The notes: a model not told the origin generated them from the letters alone. Positions 16,472 to 25,488 are shown, numbered from the stretch's first letter. The stretch: DNA of 64,000 bases from an uncultured Collinsella sp. (GCA_900757185.1 CAAEMX010000060.1:62001-126000); one strand, 5' to 3'. A program made the numbers and translations.

Positions 16472-18448
16472 ATGGCGATTCGGACGATGGGGCCGAGCGG
16501 ACAATACGAGACTGGATTGGATGCTGCCGGTGCGGCGCTGCCCGAGCTGCTGGCGCCGGCGGGCGGACTCGACCAGATGCTTGCGGCCATCGCCGCGGGT
16601 GCCGATGCCATCTATGCGGGGTTGGGCGGCTTTAACGCCCGTGTGAGCGCCCATGGCTTTACGGATAACGAGTTTGCGCGCGGCTGCGCCGTGGCGCATG
16701 CCCATGGCGTGCGTGTGTACGTAACGCTCAACGTGTTCGTGTTTGACGATGAGTTGTCCGACGCGGTGGCGTTGGGAGCTCATGCACTGGAGCTGGGCGC
16801 CGATGCTCTGATTGTCGCCGATGCCGGGTTGGCCTGCGCGCTGCGCGCGGCGATTCCCGGGGTCGAGATTCACCTGTCCACGCAGGCGGGCGCTCATAGC
16901 GAGGGTGCCGTGCGGCTTGCCGCCGATGAGCTGGGGGTCGAGCGCGTGACGACGGCACGCGAGCTGACGGTCGACGAGATTGCGGCGCTATGTGCCACGG
17001 GCGTGCCCATCGAGGTATTCTGCCACGGTGCGATTTGCATCGGCTATTCGGGGGCGTGCGAGTTCTCGGCCTTGCGGCGTGGGCGCTCGGCGATGCGCGG
17101 CGACTGCACGCAGCCGTGCCGTCTGGCGTACGACCTAGTGGACGAGGCGGGGCAGAGTGTTGTTGCCGTCGAGGGAGACCGCCTGCTTTGTCCGCGTGAC
17201 TATCTGGGTATCGCGCACCTGCCCGAGCTTGTTGCCACCGGCGTGGCATCGCTCAAGATCGAGGGGCGCATGAAGAACCCCGATTACGTATTCAACGTGG
17301 TGCGGGTTTGGCGCCGGGCGCTCGATATGCTGCGCGACGGCGCGTGGGACCCCGGTGCCGTGGAAGAGCTTGAGCGCGAGCTGGGAAGGTCGTTTAACCG
17401 TGGGTTTACCGATGCGTACCTGCGAGGGCGTTCGGGTGCCGAGCTGATGAGCTTTGAGCGTGCAATTAACCAGGGCGTGCGCGTGGGGCGCTTGGTCGCT
17501 GTGGGCCACGAAGAGGTGACCGTTGAGCTCGATGCCGCCGTGGCGGCGGGTGACACGCTCGAGATTCGGTTCTATCCGGGCGTCGACGCGCGCCCCGATG
17601 TGCCCAAGCGCTGGCCGCAGGTGCCCTGCCCGGTGGATGCCGCAGCGGGGAAGCGCGTCGTCGTGCATTGCAAGCGTAAGGTGGACGCGGGCTGCGAGGT
17701 ATACCTGATTCGCAGCGCCGGCGTGTTGGATCAGACAGCGGCGGTGTTGGAGCGCATGCGGGCCGAGGCGGATGCGATTGCACCCGTTGCGCGCGCCGTT
17801 GAGGTGCTGCCCTTTGAGGACGTTGCGGTGGATGGCGGTGCGTCGACGGAGTTGGCGGGGTCGGCGGGGCCGGCAAAGCGCGAGGATTTTGCTCGTATGG
17901 TCTTTGCCTGGGAGCTGATGGATGTGGGTCCGCGCGATGAGCGAGATCTGTCCGATACAACGGTGGTGCTCGACGAAGTGTGCCGCGCGGGCGACGCCGA
18001 GCGGACTCGGGCGCTTATGCAGCGTGCCGGGCGCGTCGTCTGCCGCAATCTGGGACAAGTGGCGATGGCCCGCGAGCTGGGCACAACGTTTGACGTGGCG
18101 GCGCCGGTGTTCTGTGCCAATCGGGCCACGCTTACCTGGCTGCGCGGACTCGGTGCGGGGCGGGTGTGCTTGTCGGCCGAGTTGCTCGGCAATGATGCGG
18201 AGCGTGTTGCCGAACTTGCCGCTTGCCCCGGTGTCTTGGGGCCTGTCGATGCCGACCGTCCCGAGCTCATGGTGTGCGAGCACTGCTTGCTGACTGCCGA
18301 GGGCGCCTGCGCCACGGATGCAACGGGGCAGGTCCGTTGCCGTGACTGCTCGCGCCGTCAGCAGGCGCGCTTTTTGGTCGAACGTGACGGCACGCGTTTG
18401 CCGGTCGTTATCGACGCGTGCGGCAGGACGAGGATTTTCCTGTCGTAG
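16472..18448 (+). CDS. U32-family peptidase (RlhA/TrhP-like)
   Basis: This 658-residue protein carries the U32 signature EVFCHGAICIGYSGACEFS near residue 187, with cysteines that in relatives form part of an iron-sulfur site. ELLAPAGGLDQMLAAIAAGA opens the barrel and SLKIEGRMKNPDYVFNVVR follows. Characterised relatives hydroxylate 23S rRNA or tRNA rather than cutting proteins, so RNA modification is the likelier job. A second Cys cluster (CEHCLLTAEG, CRDCSRRQQ) ends the protein. The ATG at 16472 follows AAGGAG. It diverges from the PBP gene. Confidence 0.85.
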   Translation: MAIRTMGPSGQYETGLDAAGAALPELLAPAGGLDQMLAAIAAGADAIYAGLGGFNARVSAHGFTDNEFARGCAVAHAHGVRVYVTLNVFVFDDELSDAVALGAHALELGADALIVADAGLACALRAAIPGVEIHLSTQAGAHSEGAVRLAADELGVERVTTARELTVDEIAALCATGVPIEVFCHGAICIGYSGACEFSALRRGRSAMRGDCTQPCRLAYDLVDEAGQSVVAVEGDRLLCPRDYLGIAHLPELVATGVASLKIEGRMKNPDYVFNVVRVWRRALDMLRDGAWDPGAVEELERELGRSFNRGFTDAYLRGRSGAELMSFERAINQGVRVGRLVAVGHEEVTVELDAAVAAGDTLEIRFYPGVDARPDVPKRWPQVPCPVDAAAGKRVVVHCKRKVDAGCEVYLIRSAGVLDQTAAVLERMRAEADAIAPVARAVEVLPFEDVAVDGGASTELAGSAGPAKREDFARMVFAWELMDVGPRDERDLSDTTVVLDEVCRAGDAERTRALMQRAGRVVCRNLGQVAMARELGTTFDVAAPVFCANRATLTWLRGLGAGRVCLSAELLGNDAERVAELAACPGVLGPVDADRPELMVCEHCLLTAEGACATDATGQVRCRDCSRRQQARFLVERDGTRLPVVIDACGRTRIFLS

Positions 18449-18545
18449 GTGCCGCGTCGCGCTGTTTTGGTTATTATTAATGGGTTTATGAACTTCCAGC
18501 ACCGCCGTATCCGGTGAGGGTGCTATAGCAAAAGGAGGATACCCA

Positions 18546-19757
18546 ATGCTGTCTGTTGACGAGCAAATGCGTATCATCACCTCGGGTGCAGCGCAGATCG
18601 TCCCCGAGGCCGACCTTCGCAAGAAGCTTGAGAAGGGCGAGCCCCTCAACATCAAGCTCGGCGTCGATCCCACCAGCCCCGACCTGCACCTGGGCCATGC
18701 CGTGCCCCTGCGCAAGATGCGTCAGTTCCAGGACCTGGGCCACAACGTCACCCTTATCATCGGCAACGGCACTGCGCTGATCGGCGACCCCTCGGGCAAG
18801 AACTCCACCCGCCCGCAGCTTTCGCAGGAGCAGATCGAGGCCAACGCCGAGACCTACGTGAGCCAGGCCATGAAGATCCTGGACCCCGAGAAGACCACCA
18901 TCGTGCACAACGGCGACTGGATCCTTTCGATGGACCTGGCCGGCCTGCTGCAGGTGTGCTCCAAGTTCACCGTCGCCCGCATCCTTGAGCGCGACGACTT
19001 TACCAAGCGCTACCAGTCCCAGACGCCGATTGCCCTGCACGAGTTTCTGTACCCCGTGATGCAGGCCTTCGACTCCGTTCAGATCAAGGCCGACGTCGAG
19101 ATGGGCGGCACCGACCAGCTCTTCAACCTGCTCGCCGGCCGCGAGCTCATGGAGAAGATGGGCATGGAGCCGCAGATCGCGCTTACCATGCCGCTGCTCG
19201 AGGGCACCGACGGCGTGCGCAAGATGTCCAAGTCCTATGGCAACTACATCGGCCTGACCGACGCTCCCAAGGATATGTTCGGCAAGACCATGTCCATCCC
19301 CGACGAGATGATCGGCAAGTACTATCGTCTGGCCAGCTCGCTCGCCCCGGCCGAGGTCGACAAGATCGATGCCGCCCTGGCCGATGGCTCCGCCGACCCC
19401 TACGAGCTCAAGCGCGCTCTAGGCCGCGACCTGTGCGACACCTACCACGGTGCTGGCGCCGGCGACGAGGCTCAGGCCGAGTTCGACCGTGTGTTCAAGG
19501 AGGGCCAGCTTGCCGACTTCCCCGAGAAGCACGTTGAGCTGACCGTCAACGACGAGGGCCAGATTTACCTCGCTGGCCTGCTCAAGGACCTGGGCCTTTC
19601 GGCCAGCGCCGGTCAGGCCCGCCGCGACATCGACGGCGGCGGCGTCAAGATCAACGGCAAGGCTGTGGCTCCCAAGAGCTACAACATCGATCCGAGCGCC
19701 CTCAAGCTGGGCGACACCCTCTCCGTGGGCAAGCGCAAGGGCTTTAAGTTGGTTTAG
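18546..19757 (+). CDS. tyrS: Tyrosyl-tRNA synthetase
   Basis: This 403-residue class I enzyme charges tRNA-Tyr. The HIGH motif reads HLGHAVPL (about 51-58) and KMSKSYGNYIGL holds KMSKS (about 227). It is the longer TyrZ-like type with FNLLAGRELMEKMG before KMSKS. An S4-like RNA-binding domain ends it (ARRDIDGGGVKINGKA). AAAGGAGG precedes the ATG. The 97-base upstream gap is too short for a T-box but has a small AGCACC/GGTGCT hairpin. Confidence 0.96.
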   Translation: MLSVDEQMRIITSGAAQIVPEADLRKKLEKGEPLNIKLGVDPTSPDLHLGHAVPLRKMRQFQDLGHNVTLIIGNGTALIGDPSGKNSTRPQLSQEQIEANAETYVSQAMKILDPEKTTIVHNGDWILSMDLAGLLQVCSKFTVARILERDDFTKRYQSQTPIALHEFLYPVMQAFDSVQIKADVEMGGTDQLFNLLAGRELMEKMGMEPQIALTMPLLEGTDGVRKMSKSYGNYIGLTDAPKDMFGKTMSIPDEMIGKYYRLASSLAPAEVDKIDAALADGSADPYELKRALGRDLCDTYHGAGAGDEAQAEFDRVFKEGQLADFPEKHVELTVNDEGQIYLAGLLKDLGLSASAGQARRDIDGGGVKINGKAVAPKSYNIDPSALKLGDTLSVGKRKGFKLV

Positions 19758-19800
19758 TTACGCGGTTTTACCAAACCGCGTAACCGGTTGACGCTGCAAC

Positions 19801-19893
19801 CCCGCCAGAGCGGCAATCTGCCTTTCAACTTCGGCGGCATGACCAGAAGGTCAATGCCGCCTCGTTTCAAGGCACCTTGCTCGCTCTGGCGGG
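19801..19893. repeat. 93-bp nested palindrome after tyrS
   Basis: The outer arms CCCGCCAGAGCG and CGCTCTGGCGGG are perfect. An inner stem GGCGGCAT...ATGCCGCC encloses GACC-AGAA-GGTC. TTTT follows the right arm, so it can also end tyrS transcription. Confidence 0.75.
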
Positions 19894-19950
19894 TTTTCGC
19901 TGTCGTTGCCAAGACATCGGCGCTTCCGTTGTTGTAGGTGGCAGTTAGGT

Positions 19951-19981
19951 GCACTCATTGGGGACAGACTTAAATGAGTGC
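19951..19981. repeat. GGGGAC-loop hairpin
   Basis: GCACTCATT and AATGAGTGC are perfect 9-bp arms around GGGGACAGACTTA. It belongs to the family of small intergenic hairpins described in the findings. Confidence 0.75.
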
Positions 19982-19988
19982 CCACAGA

Positions 19989-20056
19989 ATGAGAGTGGAT
20001 AATCTTCCGTTTTTGGCCTGCTTTGGGGTTCAAAGTGGGAGATTATCCACTCTCAT
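19989..20056. repeat. Hairpin with 17-bp perfect arms
   Basis: ATGAGAGTGGATAATCT pairs with AGATTATCCACTCTCAT around a 34-base loop. No gene overlaps it and no T-run follows. Confidence 0.8.
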
Positions 20057-20064
20057 CATTTTGC

Positions 20065-20091
20065 GGCACTTGGGGACGTTCCTTTTGTGCC
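20065..20091. repeat. GGGGAC-loop hairpin
   Basis: GGCAC and GTGCC enclose the 17-base loop TTGGGGACGTTCCTTTT. The loop is identical except for its first base to that at 23106-23122, while the arms differ. Confidence 0.75.
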
Positions 20092-20115
20092 GGCACTTTG
20101 GGACACTCCTTGTCA

Positions 20116-20148
20116 TTGGTACAAAGCAACCTGCCCCCATTGCGCCAA
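20116..20148. repeat. 33-bp hairpin repeat, degenerate copy
   Basis: TTGGTACAA...TTGCGCCAA resembles the 33-bp copy at 34037-34069 along its whole length; its reverse strand carries the GGGGGCAGGTT loop. The arms pair with one or two mismatches. Confidence 0.6.
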
Positions 20149-20201
20149 GCGGCGTGTGCCGTTAAACGGAGGGGGTGTATTCCCGACCCATCGTTTGGGC
20201 A

Positions 20202-20255
20202 TACAATGGCTATTGTCTTGCTGCGGTGAAGGTCTGTCCGCTCCGCAGCTTTTTT
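20202..20255 (+). promoter_or_regulatory. Probable ade promoter and leader hairpin
   Basis: A TACAAT -10 (20202-20207) is followed by CTGCGG (20221-20226) pairing with CCGCAG (20243-20248) and then TTTTTT. A transcript from this promoter would meet a terminator-like hairpin before the AAAGGAG of ade, so attenuation is possible. Confidence 0.5.
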
Positions 20256-20275
20256 CTACAGTTAAAGGAGTATGT

Positions 20276-22096
20276 ATGTCCGTTGAGGTCATGAGGTCTG
20301 TGATCGAGGCCGCCGAGGGTCGCGTGCCCGTCGACACGCTGTTTACCAATGCGCAGATTGTCGACGTGTACGGTCAGCGCGTGGCGCCCGGTAGCGTTGC
20401 CGTCAAGGGCGGCGTAATCGTCGGCGTGCTCTACGACGGTCGCGACGATGCCGCCGGTACCTATGAGGCTGCCGAGGTTATCGACTGCCAGGGTCTCTAT
20501 CTCGCCCCCGGCTTTATCGACGGACATCTGCACATTGAGTCCTCGAACATCCGCCCCGCCGAGTATGCGCGCATGGCGGCGACGCGCGGTACTACCACCG
20601 CCATTGCCGACAGCCACGAGATCGCCAACGTGGCGGGCCTGGACGGCCTGCACTTTATGATCGAGGACGGTCGCCGCGCGCCCATTTCCATCAAGTACAT
20701 GATGCCCTCGTGCGTGCCCGCGCTGCCCGATGAGCAAGCGGGCGCTGTGATTACCGCAGCTGACATGCAGGCGTTTTTTGCCGAGCATCCGGGCGATGTT
20801 TTTGGCCTGGGCGAGATGATGAACCTGCCGGGTGTCTTTATGGCCGACCCCGAGACCTGTGCTCGCATCGATGCTGCCAACCAGACGCCGTCCAAGCAGG
20901 TCGACGGCCATGCACCGCTCGTTGCCGGCAAGGACCTTAATGCCTATGCCGCGGCGGGCATTATCGCCGATCACGAGTCGACGATTCCCGAGGAGGCGCT
21001 CGATAAACTGTCTCGTGGCATGTACGTGATGCTGCGCGAGGGCACGTGCAGCCATGACCTGGCCAATCTGTCGCCGATGCTGCTGGAGAACCCCGCGCGC
21101 GCCCGCCGCTGCTGCTTTGCGACTGACGACCGCGCCCCTTCCGATGCGCTTGCGACTGGCATGATCGACAATGCCTGCCGTGTGGCTATCGAGGCCGGCA
21201 TTGACCCCGTGGTTGCCATCTCTATGGCGTCCCTCTCCACGGCCGAGGCGTTTGGCCTGGACCACGGTTGCCGCGACCCGCATGAGCTCCGTGGCGCGAT
21301 CGCCCCGGGCAAACGCGCCGACCTGCTGGTACTCAACGACCTGACGTTTGCCACGGCACCGCATCGCGTGTATGCCGCCGGTGCTCTGGTGGCGCAGGAC
21401 GGCACCTTTGTGGGCGAGATTTCACCCGAGATGGCCGAGGTTGCAGCCCTTGCCGATGAACTGCGCGCCTCCGTTAAGCTGCCGATGCTTTCGCTCGACG
21501 TATTCGACTATGCCTTTAAGCCGGGCGAAGCCGTGATTGACGTGGTGCCGGGTAAGGCCATCACGGGTATGGCTCGCCCCGAGAGCGCCGAGGGCCTGCG
21601 CCGTATTATGCTGATCGAGCGCCATGGCCGCGGCGTGTCGCTGCAGGCCGAGGGCGCCGACGGCGATGGCCCCGCTGGCCTGGGTCTTGTCGGCAAGCAC
21701 ATCGGTCGCGGCTGGGTGCGTGGCTTTACCATCACCGGTGGCGCCATTGCCTCCACGATCGGCCACGACTCGCACAACGTGTGCGTGGTGGGCGACAACG
21801 CCGCCGATATGATGGCTGCTGTTGAGGCTGTGGGCCAGGGTGGTCACGTGCTGGTGCGCAACGGCGAGGTCGTGGCGCGCATTCCGCTGGCGCTCGGTGG
21901 CCTGATGAGCGAGGGCACGGCCGAGGACGTTGCCGCGCAGCACGACGACTTTATGGTCAAGGCGCGCGCCATGGGTATTGAGCCGCCGCTCGACCCCATC
22001 ATGGGCATCATCTTCCTGCCCCTGCCGGTGATCCCGACGCTCCGCATCCGCCCCGAGGGCATGTTCGACGTCATGACCTTCACCTACGCCGACTAG
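20276..22096 (+). CDS. ade: Adenine deaminase
   Basis: This 606-residue amidohydrolase converts adenine to hypoxanthine in purine salvage. The metal-binding motif is GFIDGHLHIESS (about residue 80). DSHEIANVAG, GEMMNLPGV and FATDDRAPSDAL are further family segments. The C-terminal domain has TGGAIASTIGHDSHN and MGIIFLPLPVIPTLRI. ATG 20276 has AAAGGAG upstream; the 63 in-frame residues before it come from intergenic repeats. The stop codon lies inside a hairpin repeat. Confidence 0.95.
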   Translation: MSVEVMRSVIEAAEGRVPVDTLFTNAQIVDVYGQRVAPGSVAVKGGVIVGVLYDGRDDAAGTYEAAEVIDCQGLYLAPGFIDGHLHIESSNIRPAEYARMAATRGTTTAIADSHEIANVAGLDGLHFMIEDGRRAPISIKYMMPSCVPALPDEQAGAVITAADMQAFFAEHPGDVFGLGEMMNLPGVFMADPETCARIDAANQTPSKQVDGHAPLVAGKDLNAYAAAGIIADHESTIPEEALDKLSRGMYVMLREGTCSHDLANLSPMLLENPARARRCCFATDDRAPSDALATGMIDNACRVAIEAGIDPVVAISMASLSTAEAFGLDHGCRDPHELRGAIAPGKRADLLVLNDLTFATAPHRVYAAGALVAQDGTFVGEISPEMAEVAALADELRASVKLPMLSLDVFDYAFKPGEAVIDVVPGKAITGMARPESAEGLRRIMLIERHGRGVSLQAEGADGDGPAGLGLVGKHIGRGWVRGFTITGGAIASTIGHDSHNVCVVGDNAADMMAAVEAVGQGGHVLVRNGEVVARIPLALGGLMSEGTAEDVAAQHDDFMVKARAMGIEPPLDPIMGIIFLPLPVIPTLRIRPEGMFDVMTFTYAD

Positions 22097-22126
22097 TCAT
22101 CGGGGACGTTCTTAACCGACTAGTCG
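22090..22126. repeat. GGGGAC-loop hairpin overlapping the ade stop
   Basis: GACTAGTC at 22091-22098 and again at 22118-22125 can pair, around ATCGGGGACGTTCTTAACC. The ade stop codon TAG lies in the left arm, so the element has been inserted or built exactly at the gene end. Confidence 0.65.
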
Positions 22127-22235
22127 CCTGCGACACTCTTTGACGTGTCGCCTGGCGCTGCGATTGTGGGACCTCTGGCATGTGTGAGCTATTTGCCAGG
22201 TCCTTGTAACGTTTACGCCCGCGGAGTCTTATTTG

Positions 22236-22300
22236 AGCTCCCTTTGGGTACGTTGGAATCGGATATACGTCCGATTCCATCAAGCCCGAAGGGAGCTTTT
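22236..22300 (+). promoter_or_regulatory. Two-tier leader hairpin that contains the Shine-Dalgarno of the HAD gene
   Basis: AGCTCCCTTTGGG pairs with CCCGAAGGGAGCT (13 bp, one G-T), and inside it TGGAATCGGA pairs with TCCGATTCCA. TTTT follows the right arm. The only Shine-Dalgarno for the gene at 22303 is the GGGAG in the right arm, so folding would hide it. A weak promoter (TTGTAA-N17-TCTTAT, 22204-22232) would start the RNA close to the hairpin. Confidence 0.7.
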
Positions 22301-22302
22301 CT

Positions 22303-23097
22303 ATGTTTAAACTGATTGCATCCGATATGGACGGCACGCTGCTTGACGAAAACGGCCAGGTGCCTCCCGAGACCTACGAACTGATTCTGGCGCTACACGA
22401 GCGTGGCGTGCATTTTGCCGCATCGTCAGGTCGTCGCTACGATCGCCTGTGCGAGTTCTTTGCACCCGTTCGCGACAAGATGGACTTTGTCGCCGCTAAC
22501 GGTGCCCAGGTCTACGCCGACGGCAAAATGGTAGACCGTGAGGTGTATTCGCACCTGGCGATTCGAAGGCTCGCCCAGGCTGTCGCGACGTTTCCCAATC
22601 TGCATCTTGCGCTTTTTGACCGAACCAAGTCCTTCCTGCTCGATGACGAGTGCAAGTTCGTGCGTGAGGTCGATAAGGACCTTCCCAATGCCGAGCGCAT
22701 TTGGGAGCTGCCCGATCCCAGTGTAAATATCATCAAGGCGAGTATCTTTTGCGATGACGGTGCCGTTATGGACAGTGCGTACGTGCTACAGCGCGAACTC
22801 GGTCAGCTCTTTACCTTTGCGCCTTCGGGCAACGCGTGGATCGATGCCATGCAGCCTGGTGTGTCGAAGGCCTCGGGTATCGCACAGCTCATGGAGCACT
22901 ATGGCGTCGAACGTGACGAGGTCATGGCGTTTGGCGACTCGATGAACGACTACGAGATTATTCGCTTTGTCGGCACGGGCTGCGCGATGGAAAACGCGCG
23001 CCCCGCGCTCAAGGCGGTGGCCGACCGCGTGGTGGGTTGTAACCGCGACCACGCCGTCCAGCAAGAACTCCGTCGCGTGCTGGAGAGTCTCGCCTAA
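22303..23097 (+). CDS. Cof-type HAD-IIB hydrolase
   Basis: This 264-residue protein is a HAD superfamily phosphatase of the Cof subfamily. Motif I is DMDGTLLDENG (nucleophile Asp9), motif II the serine of AASSGRR, and motif IV GDSMNDYEII near residue 211. The C2B cap lies between. Such enzymes hydrolyse sugar phosphates or other small phosphate esters, and the substrate cannot be read from sequence. It converges on a second Cof-type gene. Its Shine-Dalgarno sits inside a strong hairpin. Confidence 0.9.
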   Translation: MFKLIASDMDGTLLDENGQVPPETYELILALHERGVHFAASSGRRYDRLCEFFAPVRDKMDFVAANGAQVYADGKMVDREVYSHLAIRRLAQAVATFPNLHLALFDRTKSFLLDDECKFVREVDKDLPNAERIWELPDPSVNIIKASIFCDDGAVMDSAYVLQRELGQLFTFAPSGNAWIDAMQPGVSKASGIAQLMEHYGVERDEVMAFGDSMNDYEIIRFVGTGCAMENARPALKAVADRVVGCNRDHAVQQELRRVLESLA

Positions 23098-23098
23098 T

Positions 23099-23129
23099 CC
23101 GGCAGATGGGGACGTTCCTTTTCTGCCGG
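23099..23129. repeat. GGGGAC-loop hairpin between the HAD genes
   Basis: CCGGCAG and CTGCCGG (perfect 7 bp) enclose ATGGGGACGTTCCTTTT. It sits between two convergent genes and could serve as a bidirectional terminator. Confidence 0.75.
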
Positions 23130-23139
23130 GTTGCTGCTG

Positions 23140-23982
23140 CTAGGCGAGGGCAGCCATGATGGTGCGGGCGACGCCGTCGTGGTCGTTGTCGTATTCGGTG
23201 ATGGCGTCGGCGGCCTCGCGGTCCTCGGGCTCGCCGTTGATCATGGCCATGCCGTGGCCCGCTGCCTGCAGCATGGGGATGTCGTTGATGTTGTCGCCGA
23301 ACGCCCAGGCGTCGGCGAGAGACTCGCCCAGATGCTCGCATAGCCACGTGAGGGCCGTTCCCTTGGTGGCGCCCTCGCCCATGACCTCGATATTCATGGC
23401 GTACGAACGCGTGACCTCAATGCCTCCGAGCGTTTCGAGCTCCGCCGCGATGGTGTCGCGATCGGCTGGGTCGTGCCAGTACATGGCGATGCGTTCGAGC
23501 GTCTCGACCTCGTCGATCTTGCTGTCGATATCCATGTCGATCGGTGTTCGTGTGCGCTTGAGCGAAGCCGCGATGTGGGGGTCGCCGCCGCAGAATTCGT
23601 CCAGGCGCGTGTAGAGCGAGCGGGGGAGGAAGCACTGCCCGTCCGCGAAGATATCGAAGGTGACATCGTGGCCGGCGGCGATGCGATGGATGCGGTGGGC
23701 GATGGCGCGGTCGAGCGGTCGGCTCAAAATGCGCGTAGCACGTGAGGTATCGGTGGGCGTACCGTCCTCGAGCTGCCAGACGCTGGCACCGTTGGCGTAG
23801 ACCACGTAGTGTACGGCGGGATGGGCGAGGATGGGCTCAAAGATGCCCGACAGCGGACGCCCCGTGCAGGGAACAAATTCAATCCCGTGTCGAGCGAGCT
23901 CGTCGAGCATCGCCCAGGTGGCGTCGCTCATCTGCTTATCGCTCGTCAACAGCGTTCCGTCCATATCGGAAAATACAATCAT
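23140..23982 (-). CDS. Cof-type HAD-IIB hydrolase
   Basis: This 280-residue protein is a second HAD-IIB phosphatase. Motif I is MIVFSDMDGTLLTSD with Asp6 as nucleophile and Asp8 as acid/base. Motif II is VPCTGRPLS, the motif III lysine lies in GATKGTALTWL, and motif IV is AFGDNINDIPML. The first residue is M at 23982. It is not a close copy of the neighbour at 22303, which differs along most of its length, so it is not a recent duplication. Substrate unknown. Confidence 0.9.
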   Translation of the reverse strand: MIVFSDMDGTLLTSDKQMSDATWAMLDELARHGIEFVPCTGRPLSGIFEPILAHPAVHYVVYANGASVWQLEDGTPTDTSRATRILSRPLDRAIAHRIHRIAAGHDVTFDIFADGQCFLPRSLYTRLDEFCGGDPHIAASLKRTRTPIDMDIDSKIDEVETLERIAMYWHDPADRDTIAAELETLGGIEVTRSYAMNIEVMGEGATKGTALTWLCEHLGESLADAWAFGDNINDIPMLQAAGHGMAMINGEPEDREAADAITEYDNDHDGVARTIMAALA

Positions 23983-24009
23983 TTGATGCAGCCCCTTCTG
24001 CTGGCATAA

Positions 24010-24047
24010 AAAGCGTGGCCGAGGGCGGTGATGCCCTGGCCACGCTC
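24010..24047 (-). terminator. Terminator of the citrate synthase gene
   Basis: AGCGTGGCC and GGCCACGCT form a 9-bp stem extended by AGGGC/GCCCT, and on the minus strand the stem is followed by TTTTT. It lies 23 bases after the gltA stop. Confidence 0.9.
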
Positions 24048-24069
24048 GAGTTCTATAACGGTCCGCGTC

Positions 24070-25488
24070 CTAGCGGTCGGCGAGCGGCTTATACTCCAGC
24101 GGCTCGATCACCGGACGATAGGCCGGGCGAATAATACGGTGCGCGCAGAAGAGCTCTTCCATGCGGTGCGCCGACCAGCCGGCCATGCGGGCAACGGCGA
24201 ATAGCGGCGTAAAGAGCGTCTCGGGCACGCCGAGCATCTTGTAGATAAAGCCCGTGTACAGGTCGATGTTGGCGCAGATGGGCTTGGTCATGCCGTGGTC
24301 GCGCATCACCTGCGGTGCCAGGCGCTCGATGCGCTCGATGAGTGCGAACTCATCGCCCAGGTCCTTCTTGGCGGCAAGCGTGCGCGCGTAACGGCGGCAC
24401 ACCTCGGCACGTGGGTCGCTCAGCGTGTAGACGGCGTGGCCCATACCGTAGATGAGACCCGTGCCGTCGAAGGCCTGCTTATCGAGGATCTTGCCTAGGT
24501 AGGCCGCGACCTCGTCCTCGTTTTCCCAGTTGGAAACATGCGCGCGGATGTCCTCGTGCATGGACACGACTTTGGCGTTGGCGCCGCCGTGGCGCGGACC
24601 CTTGAGCGAGCCGATAGCCGCGGCGTAGGCAGAATACGGGTCGGTGGCCGAAGAGGACAGCACGCGGCAAGCGAACGTGGAGTTGTTGCCGCCGCCGTGC
24701 TCGGCATGCAGCATGAGCATCACGTCGAGCAGCATGGCTTCGTCGCGGGTGAATGCCATGCCGCCGCGCAACACCTGCAGGATAGTCTCGGCGGTGGAGA
24801 GACCGGGTGTGGGGTGCGGTACATGCACCTCGGAGCCGCGGCGCTTGGCGACCGAGGCCATATGCGCGAAGGCGGCGATGCGGGGGAGACGGGCGAGCAT
24901 GGAGATGGCGACGTCGATTTCGTGCTCGGGCGTAATGGCGTCGGGCTCGGCATCGAAGGCGTAGAGCAGCAGCACGGCGCGCTGAAGCACATTCATGATG
25001 CTCGACGACACCGTGGTCATGGGGAACTCTTTGACGTACTCGTCGCTCAGGTGCCTAAAAGCGCCCAGACGTCCGCAAAAACCGTCGAGTTCCTCTTTGT
25101 TGGGCAGCGAGCCCGTGATGAGCAGGTAGGCGACCTCTTCGTAACCGTAGCGATTCTCGGCCTGGGCGTTGTTGACCAGGTCCTCGATGCTGTAGCCGCG
25201 CAGCGTGAGTTTGCCCTGATCGGGCACGACCTTGCCGTCGACCTTGTTGTAGCCGTGCACGTCCGAGATGCGGGTGAGGCCCGCGACTACGCCCGAACCG
25301 TCTGCATTGCGCAGGCCGCGCTTGACATTGTGCTCGACAAACAGGTCCTCGTCATAAGGGTCGGTCGGCAGGCCGTGGTAGAGGTTTTCGCTTTCGGGCG
25401 AAATCTGACGGCTCGCCTCGTAATCCAGAACCAGGCGGCTCAGGTGATCGTCGAAGCGGTAGTAGATTTTCTTGGCGTCGTAGGCCAT
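24070..25488 (-). CDS. gltA: Citrate synthase family protein
   Basis: This 472-residue protein joins acetyl-CoA and oxaloacetate (or propionyl-CoA in the methylcitrate branch). The catalytic residues are seen in HAEHGGGNNSTF (first His), YGMGHAVYTLSDPR (second His) and NIDLYTGFIYKMLG (Asp). It is longer than the usual 430 residues, with about 50 extra N-terminal residues. No aconitase or isocitrate dehydrogenase is close. In an anaerobe it probably feeds glutamate synthesis; gltB and gltD lie at the far end of this window. Confidence 0.9.
   Translation of the reverse strand: MAYDAKKIYYRFDDHLSRLVLDYEASRQISPESENLYHGLPTDPYDEDLFVEHNVKRGLRNADGSGVVAGLTRISDVHGYNKVDGKVVPDQGKLTLRGYSIEDLVNNAQAENRYGYEEVAYLLITGSLPNKEELDGFCGRLGAFRHLSDEYVKEFPMTTVSSSIMNVLQRAVLLLYAFDAEPDAITPEHEIDVAISMLARLPRIAAFAHMASVAKRRGSEVHVPHPTPGLSTAETILQVLRGGMAFTRDEAMLLDVMLMLHAEHGGGNNSTFACRVLSSSATDPYSAYAAAIGSLKGPRHGGANAKVVSMHEDIRAHVSNWENEDEVAAYLGKILDKQAFDGTGLIYGMGHAVYTLSDPRAEVCRRYARTLAAKKDLGDEFALIERIERLAPQVMRDHGMTKPICANIDLYTGFIYKMLGVPETLFTPLFAVARMAGWSAHRMEELFCAHRIIRPAYRPVIEPLEYKPLADR

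Larger units (their letters stand above)
19758..20275. other. Composite intergenic region of palindromes between tyrS and ade
   Basis: No gene is seen in these 518 bases. They hold, in order: an 11-bp perfect hairpin right after the tyrS stop (TTACGCGGTTT/AAACCGCGTAA, 19758-19783); a 93-bp nested palindrome (19801-19893); a GGGGAC-loop hairpin (19951-19981); a hairpin with 17-bp perfect arms (19989-20056); another GGGGAC-loop hairpin (20065-20091); a related 33-bp hairpin (20116-20148); then the ade promoter and leader. Confidence 0.75.

Noticed and set aside
18449..18545. T-box leader before tyrS
   Set aside because: The gap is only 97 bases and lacks a T-box sequence; only a small hairpin is seen.
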